DNA of 64,000 bases from Sulfitobacter litoralis (lineage in GTDB: Bacteria > Pseudomonadota > Alphaproteobacteria > Rhodobacterales > Rhodobacteraceae), in assembly GCF_900103185.1 (NCBI RefSeq), contig NZ_FNJD01000014.1, positions 29,628 through 93,627 on the forward strand. The letters are read 5' to 3'. A program made the translations under genes and the position numbers. The notes below the pieces were generated by a model. That model was not told the origin of the DNA, made no database searches, and saw nothing but the letters and a program-made list of their open reading frames with translations. Shown piece after piece: positions 44,679-54,249 of this stretch (positions within the stretch are counted from its first letter, which is position 1; the number at the start of each line of letters is the position of its first letter).

Positions 44679-46100
44679 ATGACATTGAACCCCGCCGATC
44701 CCGCATTCGAGGCCGCGTTGCGTGCCGATCTGTCGCCCGACGTGTTCCGCGAGGTCGAACCGCGCTATCTGGAAGAACCACGTGGGCTCTATGCGGGGAA
44801 ATCCGCAGTACTGGCGCTGCCGCGCACGGTCGAAGAGGTCGCGACCCTGATCCGTCACGCCAATGCAGCGCGGGTCGGTGTGATCCCCTACGGCGGGGGC
44901 ACCGGATTGGTCGGGGGGCAGGTGGCCGAATCCGGCCCCGCACCGCTGATCCTGTCGCTGGAACGCATGAATAAACTCCGCGCGGTGTACCCTGATGAGA
45001 ACGTGCTGGTGGCCGAAGCGGGGATGATCCTGTCAGACGTGCAAGCCGCCGCCGAAACCGCCGACCGCCTATTTCCCTTGACGCTCGCGGCCCAGGGTTC
45101 TGCCCGCATCGGGGGCAATCTGGCGACAAACGCAGGCGGTACCGGCGTGCTGCGCTATGGCAACGCCCGTGATCTGTGTCTGGGCCTTGAGGCCGTGCTG
45201 CCCGATGGCCAGATCTGGAACGGGCTGACCCGATTGCGCAAGAACAACACCGGCTACGATTTACGTCATTTGCTGGTCGGGGCCGAGGGCACGCTTGGCG
45301 TCATCACCGCCGCGGCGCTGAAACTCTTTCCGCGTCCGGCCAAGACGGGAACCGCGCTGCTGGTCGTGAACTCTCCGGCAGCGGCGCTGAAACTGCTGTC
45401 GCTCGCGCGCAGCCAGCTGGGCGAGATGATCAGCGCCTTTGAAATCATGAATGGCGTCGGGCTGGATTTCCTGACCGAAAAAATGCCCGAGCTGCGCCAG
45501 CCCTTCGATACACCCCCTGAATGGAGCGTGCTGATCGAATTGGGGCTCAGCGGTGAACTGGACCCGATGGCATCGCTTGAAACGCTGTTCGCCGCCGCCT
45601 TTGAGGCGGATCTCGTCACTGACGGGCTGATCGCGCAAAGCCAGCAGCAGTCCGAAGATTTCTGGGCCGTCCGCGAGATGATGCCCCATGCCAACCGCCA
45701 GATCGGGTCGATCTCCAGCCACGATATCTCGGTCCCCTTGGGGGCGCTGCCTGAGTTTATCATTCGGGCGGGCGAAAAAGTCACGGCACTTGGGGATTTC
45801 AGGATCAACTGTTTCGGTCATGTGGGCGACGGCAACCTGCACTATAATGTTTTCCCCGTGCAGGGGCGCAGCCGCGAGGACCATCTGGACGACCGTGGCG
45901 CGATCAAGGCGGCGATCCACGATCTGGTGCATGAATTGGGCGGTTCTATCAGCGCGGAACACGGCATCGGGCGGCTCAAGGTCAAAGACCTCGAACGCTA
46001 TAGCGATCCCGCGAAGCTGTCGGCGCTGCACGCGATCAAGGCAGCCTTGGACCCCAAGGGGATCATGAATCCCGGCGCGATGTTCCCTGCGCCGGAGTAA
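44679..46100 (+). CDS. FAD-linked D-2-hydroxyacid dehydrogenase (GlcD/D-lactate dehydrogenase-like)
   Basis: A 473 aa flavoprotein. PCMH-type FAD domain at about 38-215 (IPYGGGTGLVGGQ, near 69, and NLATNAGGTGVLRYG, near 149) and FAD-oxidase C-terminal domain at about 220-465, with HVGDGNLHYN (near 380) and SAEHGIGRLK (near 425) as active-site motifs. Substrate candidates are D-lactate, D-2-hydroxyglutarate and glycolate; glcE and glcF do not follow, so it is probably a one-subunit enzyme. Clear family, unclear substrate. Confidence 0.9.
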   Translation: MTLNPADPAFEAALRADLSPDVFREVEPRYLEEPRGLYAGKSAVLALPRTVEEVATLIRHANAARVGVIPYGGGTGLVGGQVAESGPAPLILSLERMNKLRAVYPDENVLVAEAGMILSDVQAAAETADRLFPLTLAAQGSARIGGNLATNAGGTGVLRYGNARDLCLGLEAVLPDGQIWNGLTRLRKNNTGYDLRHLLVGAEGTLGVITAAALKLFPRPAKTGTALLVVNSPAAALKLLSLARSQLGEMISAFEIMNGVGLDFLTEKMPELRQPFDTPPEWSVLIELGLSGELDPMASLETLFAAAFEADLVTDGLIAQSQQQSEDFWAVREMMPHANRQIGSISSHDISVPLGALPEFIIRAGEKVTALGDFRINCFGHVGDGNLHYNVFPVQGRSREDHLDDRGAIKAAIHDLVHELGGSISAEHGIGRLKVKDLERYSDPAKLSALHAIKAALDPKGIMNPGAMFPAPE

Positions 46101-46118
46101 GTGTGTCGGCGGCGCGGC

Positions 46119-46649
46119 TTACGCGCCGTCAAACGCGCAGAGCGCGTTGACCTCCATCCCCATCGCTTCCAGCCGCTTGCGCCCGCCAAGTTCTGGCAGG
46201 TCGATGATAAAGGCACAGGATACGATCTCGCCGCCCAAACGCTGGATTAGCTTGATCCCCGCCTCGGCGGTGCCGCCAGTGGCTAGCAGATCATCGACGA
46301 CCAGAACCTTCTCACCGGGTTTGATCGCGTCGTCGTGCAATTCGACAATCGCCTCGCCGTATTCGAGCTTATAATCCTGTGAGATGGTGCGACCGGGCAG
46401 CTTGCCCTTTTTGCGGATCGGTACGAACCCTACCGACAGCTGGTGCGCAATTGCGCCGCCCAGAATAAATCCGCGCGCCTCAAGCCCGACGACCTTGTCG
46501 ATGTCGATACCGGCATAGGGGTGCAGCATCTGGTCGATGGCCATACGGAACCCGCGCGGGTCGGCGAAAAGCGTGGTCACATCGCGAAACATGATTCCTT
46601 CGTGAGGGAAATCGACAATGGTACGGATGTAATCTTGAACCTGTTTCAT
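46119..46649 (-). CDS. apt: Adenine phosphoribosyltransferase
   Basis: Salvages adenine to AMP using PRPP. The 176 aa protein has the PRPP motif [17 protein letters not shown] (near 119) and family opening [19 protein letters not shown]. Start at 46649 follows GGAG. It works with mtnP: adenine released from methylthioadenosine is its substrate, and mtnP is the next gene upstream on this strand (216 bp away). Confidence 0.95.
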   Translation of the reverse strand: MKQVQDYIRTIVDFPHEGIMFRDVTTLFADPRGFRMAIDQMLHPYAGIDIDKVVGLEARGFILGGAIAHQLSVGFVPIRKKGKLPGRTISQDYKLEYGEAIVELHDDAIKPGEKVLVVDDLLATGGTAEAGIKLIQRLGGEIVSCAFIIDLPELGGRKRLEAMGMEVNALCAFDGA

Positions 46650-46793
46650 GCAGTGCTCCGGTCGTTGGGCTTTGGTCGGTCGCCACACCAGCGCAACAAC
46701 CGCGCCACAGCGTTAAGCGACCCGCCCTCTGTCAGCAAGCATGTTCCACAGCGCGGCCGCGCCGGACATCACGTCAAGAACCGCACCGCCTGT

Positions 46794-46815
46794 CTTCATT
46801 TTGCCAAATAAACTC
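46794..46815. repeat. Partial copy of dispersed intergenic repeat
   Basis: CTTCATTTTGCCAAATAAAC plus TC, identical over 22 bases with the left half of the element at 28518, but without the G+C hairpin half. It lies between apt and mtnP. The rest of this gap shows nothing else clear. Confidence 0.65.
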
Positions 46816-46865
46816 ACCTGCCACAGCACCCGCCACGGGCGCTGCGACAGCGTTTGCAGCGCGCC

Positions 46866-47738
46866 CTAAAGCACCCGACCGGCGACGGCATCCAGCTTGG
46901 CTACCAGTGCTGCGTCGCGCATTTCAGGCTGGGTCATGATCGCATACTCCAGCGCGCGGTCGCAGCCATGCGGGCAGGGGGCGCGGTCAGCCCCAAGCAA
47001 CTTTGGCAGGCGCGAGACCAACTGCCGGCCCTTGTCAGCGTTGCCCGTCAGCGTCTCGATGATCTTGGTCACGTCAACCTCGCCATGATCTGGATGCCAG
47101 CTATCGTAATCCGTGATCATCGCGATCGACGCATAGCAAAGCTCTGCCTCGCGGGCCAATTTAGCTTCGGGCATATTGGTCATGCCGATCACATCCGCGC
47201 CCCAGCTTTCACGATACATCTTGGATTCGGCCAGTGTGCTGAACTGCGGGCCTTCCATCGCCAGATAGGTGCCGCCACGGTGCACATTGATGCCAGCGTC
47301 GCGCGCTGCAGTTTCGCACGCGTCGCCCAAACGCGGGCAGGTGGGGTGCGCCACGCTGACATGGGCCACGCAGCCGGTGCCAAAGAACGACTTTTCCCGC
47401 GCAATGGTCCGGTCGATGAACTGGTCTACGATGACAAAATCACCCGGTGCCATTTCATCGCGGAACGACCCGCAGGCAGACACACTGATCACATCCGTGC
47501 AGCCCAGCCGTTTGAGCGCGTCAATATTGGCGCGGTAGGGCACGCTTGAGGGCGCATGCACATGCCCGCGACCGTGTCGCGGCAGAAAGGCCATTTCTAC
47601 CCCGTCGAGCCTGCCGGTCAGGATTGCATCCGAAGGCGGCCCCCACGGGCTTTCCACGGTAAGCCACTCGGCCCCCTCCAAGCCATTGATATCATAGATG
47701 CCGGAGCCGCCGATCACGGCGATTTTAGTCTGTGTCAT
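46866..47738 (-). CDS. mtnP: S-methyl-5'-thioadenosine phosphorylase
   Basis: Cleaves methylthioadenosine to adenine and methylthioribose 1-phosphate. The 290 aa protein has IGGSGIYDINGLEGAEW near the start (8-24), LPRHGRGH (near 54) and YLAMEGPQFSTLAES (near 179), typical of the trimeric MTAP family. Start at 47738 follows AAAGG. It supplies adenine to apt and links to SAM use (metK). The other methionine-salvage genes are not here. Confidence 0.94.
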   Translation of the reverse strand: MTQTKIAVIGGSGIYDINGLEGAEWLTVESPWGPPSDAILTGRLDGVEMAFLPRHGRGHVHAPSSVPYRANIDALKRLGCTDVISVSACGSFRDEMAPGDFVIVDQFIDRTIAREKSFFGTGCVAHVSVAHPTCPRLGDACETAARDAGINVHRGGTYLAMEGPQFSTLAESKMYRESWGADVIGMTNMPEAKLAREAELCYASIAMITDYDSWHPDHGEVDVTKIIETLTGNADKGRQLVSRLPKLLGADRAPCPHGCDRALEYAIMTQPEMRDAALVAKLDAVAGRVL

Positions 47739-47907
47739 GAAGGTGCCTTTGGATTGAGTTGGCGGCAGAGTATCAAGCGTAGCCCTTAGGGAAAGCCTCA
47801 AATCCGGGGTCGGACCCTCCCGTGCCTTTCATTTTGTTCACGTTTCAGCTAGGAGGCGGCAACGACCTTTCCAACTTATTGATGCGATTTGACCCGAAGG
47901 ATGCCCG

Positions 47908-49569
47908 ATGGCGCGTACCACGTTCCGTAGTTTTACCAAAAATCTTGATGTGACCGATCTGCGATGGATGCCGGGAGAGGGGTTCTCTCCCTCGCGTCTG
48001 CGCATTGAACTTTTGTCGGGTCTGACCGTCGCTCTGGCCCTCGTGCCCGAAGCGGTGGCCTTTGCCTTTGTTGCGGGTGTGAACCCGTTGGTGGGGCTGT
48101 ATGCGGCGTTTCTGGTCGGTCTGATCACCGCGTTGATCGGGGGGCGTCCGGGGATGATCTCTGGCGCGACAGGGGCCTTGGCCGTGGTGATGGTGGCCTT
48201 GGTTGCGCAGCACGGTGTTGAATATCTGTTCGCCACGGTGGTGCTCATGGGGCTGATCCAGATTTTTGCGGGCGTCATGCAATGGGGCAAGTTCATGCGG
48301 CTTGTTCCGCATCCCGTGATGCTGGGCTTTGTAAACGGTCTGGCAATTGTTATTTTCCTAGCCCAGATGGGCCAGTTCAAAGTGCCGGGCACGATGGTCG
48401 ATACAGGGCACGGCATGTCGGGCGGCGAATGGCTGTCGGGCAGCCCGTTGTATCTGATGCTGGCGCTGGTTGCCGCGACCATGGCGATCATCTGGATCAT
48501 GCCACGTTTGACCAAGCTTATTCCCGCGCCGCTCGCAGGTATCGGCATCATCGCCATTCTGGTGATCGCGACCGGCATGGACGTACCGCGGGTGGGGGAT
48601 CTGGCCTCTATTGAGGGTGGCTTCCCGATGTTCCACATGCCGTTTGGCGACGGGCTTGGCCTGTATGGCACCGCGTTGGCTCCGTTCAACCTTGAGACGC
48701 TTTATATCATTCTGCCCTATGCCGTTATTCTTGCGGCGATCGGCCTTATTGAATCACTGCTGACGCTGAACCTGGTCAGCGATATGACAAATACCCGCGG
48801 CGGTGCCAGTCAGGAATGTATCGCACAAGGCGTGGCGAATACCGTAACAGGCTTCTTTGGCGGTATGGGCGGTTGTGCGATGATCGGCCAGTCGATGATC
48901 AACGTCAAATCAGGCGGGCGCACACGGGTTGCGGGGATCGCTGCGGCGGTGTTCCTGCTGCTGTTCATTCTGGTCGGCGCGCCACTGATCGAACAGATCC
49001 CGCTGGCAGCACTGGTCGGGGTGATGTTCATGGTCGTGATCGGCACCTTCGCGTGGAACTCCTTTGGTATTCTGCGCAAAGTACCGCTGACCGATGCCTT
49101 CGTGATCCTGCTGGTCACCGTCGTCACCGTATATGAGGACCTTGCGGTCGCGGTGGTCGTCGGTGTGATCGTGTCGGCGCTGGCCTATGCGTGGAACAAT
49201 GCGCGTCGCATCCACGCCAAAACCTACACCACGCCCGACGGGGCCAAGGTCTATCAAATTCAGGGGCCTTTGTTCTTTGGGTCTTCTGAGGGGTTCGTGG
49301 AGCTGTTCAACGTCAAGGGCGACCCCAGTGAGGTGATCGTCGATTTCGAGGACAGCCGCGTGGTGGATCAATCTGCCCTTCAGGCGATCGAGACGATTGC
49401 CGCGAAATACGAAGGCGCGGGCAAGCGTATCCAATTGCGCCACCTCAGCCGCGATTGTCACCGTTTGCTGAAGAAGGCCGGGCATCTGATGATCGATAGT
49501 GACGATGATCCCGAGTATCAGGTCGCCGTGAACTATCAGGTTCGTACCGGTATCCTTGGCGGCCACTAA
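47908..49569 (+). CDS. SulP family anion transporter with STAS domain
   Basis: Inner-membrane transporter of sulfate, bicarbonate or a similar anion. The 553 aa protein has 12-14 hydrophobic segments (about 30-415; first LSGLTVALALVPEAVAFAF) and a cytoplasmic STAS domain (about 450-545) with DFEDSRVVDQSALQAIE. Both parts are complete, and the gene is monocistronic with a strong terminator at 49592. Substrate is not predictable; no carbonic anhydrase or sulfate gene lies beside it. Confidence 0.93.
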   Translation: MARTTFRSFTKNLDVTDLRWMPGEGFSPSRLRIELLSGLTVALALVPEAVAFAFVAGVNPLVGLYAAFLVGLITALIGGRPGMISGATGALAVVMVALVAQHGVEYLFATVVLMGLIQIFAGVMQWGKFMRLVPHPVMLGFVNGLAIVIFLAQMGQFKVPGTMVDTGHGMSGGEWLSGSPLYLMLALVAATMAIIWIMPRLTKLIPAPLAGIGIIAILVIATGMDVPRVGDLASIEGGFPMFHMPFGDGLGLYGTALAPFNLETLYIILPYAVILAAIGLIESLLTLNLVSDMTNTRGGASQECIAQGVANTVTGFFGGMGGCAMIGQSMINVKSGGRTRVAGIAAAVFLLLFILVGAPLIEQIPLAALVGVMFMVVIGTFAWNSFGILRKVPLTDAFVILLVTVVTVYEDLAVAVVVGVIVSALAYAWNNARRIHAKTYTTPDGAKVYQIQGPLFFGSSEGFVELFNVKGDPSEVIVDFEDSRVVDQSALQAIETIAAKYEGAGKRIQLRHLSRDCHRLLKKAGHLMIDSDDDPEYQVAVNYQVRTGILGGH

Positions 49570-49591
49570 TCCGCCCGACCGACTGAAACGA

Positions 49592-49626
49592 AAAAGCCCC
49601 CGATGCAAACCGCATCGGGGGCTTTT
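49592..49626. terminator. Bidirectional terminator between SulP and flavin-reductase genes
   Basis: AAAAGCCCCCGATGC and GCATCGGGGGCTTTT form a perfect 15-bp stem around AAACC. A T run ends the stem on each strand, so it can serve both convergent genes. Confidence 0.92.
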
Positions 49627-49649
49627 GTTTTTGTGCTGAAAAGGTCGGA

Positions 49650-50255
49650 TCAATCGTCGGGGCGGATGATCTCGAACACGTCGGTCACCCGGGCGTAATC
49701 GCGATAGCCCAAGCGGGAAAGGGGCTGGTAGGTCGTCACATCGAACCGCCCGTCCTTGATGCAATCGTCGCGCATATGCACGCCCACAACTTCGCCGAAG
49801 ACGGCAAAGTTGTTCTCCCCTTCGATTTTGACCATCTGGGTCATGCGGCATTCCAGACTGGCAGGCGCCAGTGCGACACGTGCGCAGCTGATCTGGTCGC
49901 AGTCCGCTTTTTCGATCCCCGCATGACCGAATTCATCGGCTCCATGAGGCAGTGTGGCCGAAGAAGCGTTCATCGCATCGCGCATCGCATATTCAACAAT
50001 GTTAACACAGAAGACGCCGGTTTCACGGATATTCGCCATGCTGTCCTTGGTCCCGTCCACATCGGCTTTGGTGCCGGTTGACGCAAACATCACCTGTGGC
50101 GGCGTATAGGCAACACCATTGAAAAAGGAGTAGGGGGCCAGATTGTCGTTCCCGTCCGCATCGCGGGTTGAAATCCATCCGATGGGGCGCGGTGTGACAA
50201 TCGCGTTGAACGGATTATGGGGCAGCGGGTGGCCATCTTGCGGGCGGTAGAACAT
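49650..50255 (-). CDS. Flavin reductase family (DIM6/NTAB) protein
   Basis: A 201 aa FMN-binding split-barrel protein. FNAIVTPRPIGWISTRD (about 16-32) and PPQVMFAS (near 54) are the family FMN motifs. It may reduce flavin with NAD(P)H or act as a nitrilotriacetate-type reductase component; no monooxygenase is next to it. Start at 50255 follows GAGGAG. It is divergent from the GNAT gene with 25 bp between. Confidence 0.88.
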   Translation of the reverse strand: MFYRPQDGHPLPHNPFNAIVTPRPIGWISTRDADGNDNLAPYSFFNGVAYTPPQVMFASTGTKADVDGTKDSMANIRETGVFCVNIVEYAMRDAMNASSATLPHGADEFGHAGIEKADCDQISCARVALAPASLECRMTQMVKIEGENNFAVFGEVVGVHMRDDCIKDGRFDVTTYQPLSRLGYRDYARVTDVFEIIRPDD

Positions 50256-50280
50256 CAAAATCTCCTCATGGTTTGCACCT

Positions 50281-50826
50281 ATGGCTAGCGCCATGATAAA
50301 GGCAGCGCCACAGGAAAACCGTCCAGAGGGCCACGCCTTGTATCACATCACCCCCGAGACGGCCGCAGATCGCTGGGAAGTCGAAGCATTATACGACACC
50401 TGCTTTGCGCCCGGGCGCGAGGCGCTGTCGTCCTATCGCCTGCGTGATGGCGTGCCGCCGGTGGCAGGGCTGAACCATGTGGCACGTGACGCGGGTGGTA
50501 TCCTTGCCGGGGCTATTCGCTATTGGCCAGTCTGTATTGCCACCCATCCCGCGCTGTTGTTGGGGCCGGTTGCTGTGCACCCCACGCGTCAGGGCGAAGG
50601 GCTCGGCGCGTTGCTGATCGAAGGGAGCCTCGCGCAGGCGGCCCCACTGGGGTGGTCGCGGGTGATGCTTGTGGGGGATGCGCCTTACTACAACCGGTTC
50701 GGGTTCAGTTTGCTGTCCGAGGTGGTGATGCCGCCGCCGACAAATCCTGAACGGGTGCTTGGCCGTGCGCTGGTAGAAGGCGCATGGGAGGGCATTTCAG
50801 GGGATGTCACTGCTTGGCCACATTGA
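50281..50826 (+). CDS. GNAT family N-acetyltransferase (YhbS-like)
   Basis: A 181 aa acetyltransferase. The acetyl-CoA pyrophosphate loop is in GPVAVHPTRQGEGLGALLIE (about 97-116), and VGDAPYYNRFGF (near 137-148) is the YhbS-type C-terminal motif. Substrate unknown. The start could be 50281 or the ATG at 50293; neither has a strong ribosome site. Promoters of this gene and the flavin reductase must overlap in the 25-bp gap or lie inside the coding sequence. Confidence 0.87.
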   Translation: MASAMIKAAPQENRPEGHALYHITPETAADRWEVEALYDTCFAPGREALSSYRLRDGVPPVAGLNHVARDAGGILAGAIRYWPVCIATHPALLLGPVAVHPTRQGEGLGALLIEGSLAQAAPLGWSRVMLVGDAPYYNRFGFSLLSEVVMPPPTNPERVLGRALVEGAWEGISGDVTAWPH

Positions 50827-50879
50827 AAGTGGCGAGGCATTAGCCCACATTCTAGCGAAACAGGCAGAGGCTCCGGAAA

Positions 50880-51644
50880 ATGCAAATCGAAAGCAACCTA
50901 CCCAGCACCATTGATGTAGAGGCACGGCTGGACCAGATCGCCAAGCGCTACAAGAGTGCGGGCGGGGTGGGGATCAACGTGTTGAATGTCATCGGCGGTA
51001 GCGCCGAAGGCCTCATCGACAAACTACCATCGCCGATACGGCGCAATCTTGAAAGCGCAACCGTCAAGGCGCTGGGCCAGGCGATGAAGGCTGCGACCAC
51101 GACACGGTCGATGGTGCCGGATCAGAAAAGTTGGTTGAACATTGCAGTGAGCGCGGCAATGGGGGCTGCGGGCGGTGCAGGTGGTTTGCCCACGGCGCTG
51201 GCAGAACTGCCGGTGACGACCACGCTGCTGCTGCGCGTCATTCAGGGCGTTGCGGTCGAACACGGGTTCGATGCCCATGCGGAAAACGTGCAATTCGATT
51301 GCGTGCAGGTGTTCAGCGCCGCGGGGCCGTTGTCAGAGGATGACGGGGCCGATCTGGCGTTTCTATCGGCACGGGTCGCGTTAAGTGGGCGGGCCATGCA
51401 GGCGGTGATTGCCAAAGTGGCACCGCGTCTGGCGCTGGTCTTGGGGCAGAAGCTGGCCGCGCAGGCGGTGCCGGTGCTGGGGGCGGTGGCCGGTGCAGCG
51501 ACCAACTATGCCTATACCAGCTATTACGAAGATATGGCCCATGTGCATTTCGGGCTGCGCAAGCTGGCGATTGATGCGGATGTGCCCCACGAAGAACTGG
51601 TCGAGCGGCTGCGCGCTAAGGTCGGGCTGCGCAAGATCGCCTAG
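50880..51644 (+). CDS. EcsC family protein
   Basis: A 254 aa protein of the EcsC family, with amphipathic or membrane-associated segments (AAMGAAGGAGGLPTALAELP near 97-116; LGAVAGAATNYAYTSYYED near 198). In bacilli EcsC is part of the Ecs transporter region; in proteobacteria its role is not known. Convergent with modC: the two stop codons share the sequence CTAG, with no room for a terminator. Confidence 0.85.
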   Translation: MQIESNLPSTIDVEARLDQIAKRYKSAGGVGINVLNVIGGSAEGLIDKLPSPIRRNLESATVKALGQAMKAATTTRSMVPDQKSWLNIAVSAAMGAAGGAGGLPTALAELPVTTTLLLRVIQGVAVEHGFDAHAENVQFDCVQVFSAAGPLSEDDGADLAFLSARVALSGRAMQAVIAKVAPRLALVLGQKLAAQAVPVLGAVAGAATNYAYTSYYEDMAHVHFGLRKLAIDADVPHEELVERLRAKVGLRKIA

Positions 51645-52729
51645 CGTCCGATGCTGCCCGGCGCGACTGTGGTGGCCTTGAGGATCGCATAGCAAGTCAT
51701 GCCCGGTACCAGCCCCAGTTCGGCAACAGCGCGGGCGGTCACGCGGCTAAGCAACCGGTCGCGTCCCGCCCGCAGGGCAATGGCTGCGCCCGGACCGTCG
51801 CCGGGGTGAACCGCCTCGACCGTGACGGGCAGCACATTGACCGAGCTCAGCCCCTCGGGGCGGGTCAGGGACAGGATCACATCCTGGGCCAGAACCCGCA
51901 GTCGCACGCGCGCACCGGCATCGGCGTGCACGCCGGGCAACTCTAGCTCTCCGGCGCTGATCCGCAGGGTCGTGATCCCGTCATTCCCATGCTCAAGGAC
52001 ATCCGCCTCGATCACCGCACCCGCCTCGCGGACACCAAGCAGGGGCACGGCGGCGGGGTCTGACATGACATCGAACAGCGGGCCCTGCGCCTGCACCTGG
52101 CCATTCTGGATCAGCACCAGCGTATCGGCCAGCCGCGCGATCTCGTCCACCGCGTGGCTGACATACAGGATCGGCAGCCCCAGCGGCCCGTCGCGCAGAC
52201 GTTCAAGAAAGGGCAAAATCTCTTGCTTGCGCGGCCCATCAAGACTGGCCAGCGGTTCATCCATCAGCAGCATGCGCGGGTGGCTTAGCAAGGCACGTCC
52301 CAAGGCGACCCGCTGTTTCTGGCCGCCCGACAGGGTGGCAGGGGCGCGGGCCAGCAAGGTTTCTAGGCCCAACAGGGCGACCACATCCTTTTGGGCGGGG
52401 CCGGTGCTGCCGCGCGGCGCATAGCGGGCCCCAAACATCAGGTTCTGTGCCACGGTTAGATGCGGGAACAGCCGCGCGTCCTGAAATACGGTGCCAAGGC
52501 GGCGTTTATGCGGGGGCACATAGATGCCGCCTTCGGTGTCCATCAGCACCTCTCCGTCGATCACGACGCGCCCGCGGTCAGGCTGCAAAAGCCCCCCAAC
52601 CGCGTTGATCACGGTCGATTTTCCGGCCCCCGACCGGCCAAACAGCGCAGTGATGCCCGGCCCGGCTTCAAGCGCGAGGTCCAGCGCAAAGCCGTCAAAG
52701 CGGTGCGACAGGGACAGCGAGAGCGTCAT
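51641..52729 (-). CDS. modC: Molybdate ABC transporter ATP-binding protein
   Basis: Energises molybdate uptake. In 362 aa, Walker A is FGRSGAGKSTVIN (about 30-42), the signature LSGGQKQRVALGRAL (near 129) and Walker B RMLLMDEPLASLDG (near 150); the C-terminal MOP/TOBE region (about 290-355) binds molybdate. The ATG at 52729 overlaps the modB stop as ATGA. Third gene of modABC. Confidence 0.95.
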   Translation of the reverse strand: MTLSLSLSHRFDGFALDLALEAGPGITALFGRSGAGKSTVINAVGGLLQPDRGRVVIDGEVLMDTEGGIYVPPHKRRLGTVFQDARLFPHLTVAQNLMFGARYAPRGSTGPAQKDVVALLGLETLLARAPATLSGGQKQRVALGRALLSHPRMLLMDEPLASLDGPRKQEILPFLERLRDGPLGLPILYVSHAVDEIARLADTLVLIQNGQVQAQGPLFDVMSDPAAVPLLGVREAGAVIEADVLEHGNDGITTLRISAGELELPGVHADAGARVRLRVLAQDVILSLTRPEGLSSVNVLPVTVEAVHPGDGPGAAIALRAGRDRLLSRVTARAVAELGLVPGMTCYAILKATTVAPGSIGR

Positions 52730-53415
52730 GCGCCTGCAATCCGTTTTGCGACGCGGCGGGCCAGCACCTCGGACAAAAGCACAGCGCTTACTGCGATGAC
52801 CGATGACATAAGCACCATCGCCACGGCCTGACCCTCGCCACCGGGAATTTGCAGCGCGGCCCAGATGGCGCTTGGCAGGGTTTGCGTCTGGCCGGGGATA
52901 TTGGCGACAAAGGTGATCGTGGCCCCAAACTCGCCCATGGCTTTGGCAAAGCCCATCACGGTCCCCGCCAGCACACCGGGCAAGATCAGGGGCAGGGTGA
53001 CACGGACGAAAACCGCCGCGCGGGGGGCGCCGAGCGTGGCAGCGGCGTCCTCGAGCCTGGGGTCCACCGCCTCTATCGCCAGCCGCATGGCACGGACCAT
53101 CAGCGGGAACCCCATGATGATCGCGGCCAGCACCGCGCCGGACCAATGGAACGCCAGTTGAAGCCCGATTGCGTCCAGCGCACGGCCCAAGGGCGCGTTC
53201 CGCCCGAACGCCATCAGCAACAGATAGCCCGTCACCACAGGCGGCAAAACCAGCGGCAGGTGCACGGCGGCATTCAGCAGCGCCTTGCCCCAGAACTCAC
53301 GTCGCGCCAGCAACCACGCCACCCAAAGCGCAAGCGGTATTGCCAGCAGTGTCGCCCAACAGGCCACCCAAAGCGACAGGCGCAGCGCGTCCCATGCGGC
53401 GGCGTCTACCGTCAT
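52726..53415 (-). CDS. modB: Molybdate ABC transporter permease
   Basis: Inner-membrane channel subunit of the molybdate transporter. In 229 aa five or six membrane segments are visible and the EAA loop appears as LEDAAATLGAPRAAVFVRVTLP (given here in parts: LEDAAATLGAP and RAAVFVRVTLP, about 119-140), the contact with ModC. It is overlapped by modA upstream and modC downstream by 4 bp each. Confidence 0.95.
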   Translation of the reverse strand: MTVDAAAWDALRLSLWVACWATLLAIPLALWVAWLLARREFWGKALLNAAVHLPLVLPPVVTGYLLLMAFGRNAPLGRALDAIGLQLAFHWSGAVLAAIIMGFPLMVRAMRLAIEAVDPRLEDAAATLGAPRAAVFVRVTLPLILPGVLAGTVMGFAKAMGEFGATITFVANIPGQTQTLPSAIWAALQIPGGEGQAVAMVLMSSVIAVSAVLLSEVLARRVAKRIAGA

Positions 53416-54140
53416 TCGGGCCGCGGCTCGAAGCCGTAGCGGGCAAAGACCGCACGTGCCCCCTCCGAGCGCAGATGCGCCATGAAGGCGGCCCCGCTGT
53501 CCGTCAGAGCCGCGGCAGGGTAGGTGATCGGGCTGTGTGTATCCTTTGGGATGTCATAGACGATGCGAACCTGCGGCTCTGCCATAGCGTCGGTGCAGTA
53601 GACCACACCAAGCGGCGTCTCTGCCCGTGCAACAAGAGCAAGGGCGCTGCGCACGTTATCTGTTTCTGCCAAATGCGCAGAGATGGCTTCCCATTGTCCG
53701 GTCTTTTCGAACCATTCACGCGCATAGATACCAGCGGGCACAGCGTCGCGCTGCCCCATAGCCAGCCGTGCATCGCCAAGGGCACCTGCCAGATCGGCAG
53801 GGTCGGGTGCGATGTCGCTGTCGGCGGGGGCGATCAACACCAACGCATTGCCCAGCAGATCAACCACGGCGTCGGGATCAACCGCGCCGCGATCGCGCAG
53901 CCAGTCCATCCAGACCGGCGCGGCCAGCAGGACCACATCGGCAGGGGCCCCCGCATCAACCTGCCGCGCCATGGTGCCCGATCCGCCAAAGGATAGCGCC
54001 ACATCACCGTTATAGCCGCGCGCGACCTCGTCCAGCGCGCCGCGCAGGCTGGCAGCGGCAAAGACGGTCACCGAAGGCTGCTCGGCCATCGCGAGGGTGG
54101 GCAGTAACACTGCAACGACATGAGGCAAAAAACGTTTCAT
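53412..54140 (-). CDS. modA: Molybdate-binding periplasmic protein
   Basis: Periplasmic substrate-binding protein for molybdate and tungstate. In 242 aa a signal peptide (about 1-18, ending LAMA) is followed by the type II binding fold starting VTVFAAASLRGALDEVA; the oxyanion-binding Ser residues lie in AAASLR and FGGSGTMARQ (near 55). The longer frame up to 54287 is not needed. No modE regulator is adjacent. Confidence 0.95.
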   Translation of the reverse strand: MKRFLPHVVAVLLPTLAMAEQPSVTVFAAASLRGALDEVARGYNGDVALSFGGSGTMARQVDAGAPADVVLLAAPVWMDWLRDRGAVDPDAVVDLLGNALVLIAPADSDIAPDPADLAGALGDARLAMGQRDAVPAGIYAREWFEKTGQWEAISAHLAETDNVRSALALVARAETPLGVVYCTDAMAEPQVRIVYDIPKDTHSPITYPAAALTDSGAAFMAHLRSEGARAVFARYGFEPRPE

Positions 54141-54249
54141 CCGCGCAGTATCAGTCAAGCGGTTGGGGCGTGCAAGGGCGACGGGTCTTGTCAACTTGGC
54201 ACGGGTAGGCTTTTCTTGATGCACCATCTTCGGAGACAGAATTCCTCGC

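Noticed and set aside
46650..46865. Small RNA or gene in the apt-mtnP gap
   Set aside because: Apart from the partial dispersed repeat I see no promoter, terminator or conserved RNA fold.
47838..48689. 283-codon frame opposite the SulP gene
   Set aside because: Very rich in Pro, Ile and Thr from reading a membrane protein backwards; no domain visible.
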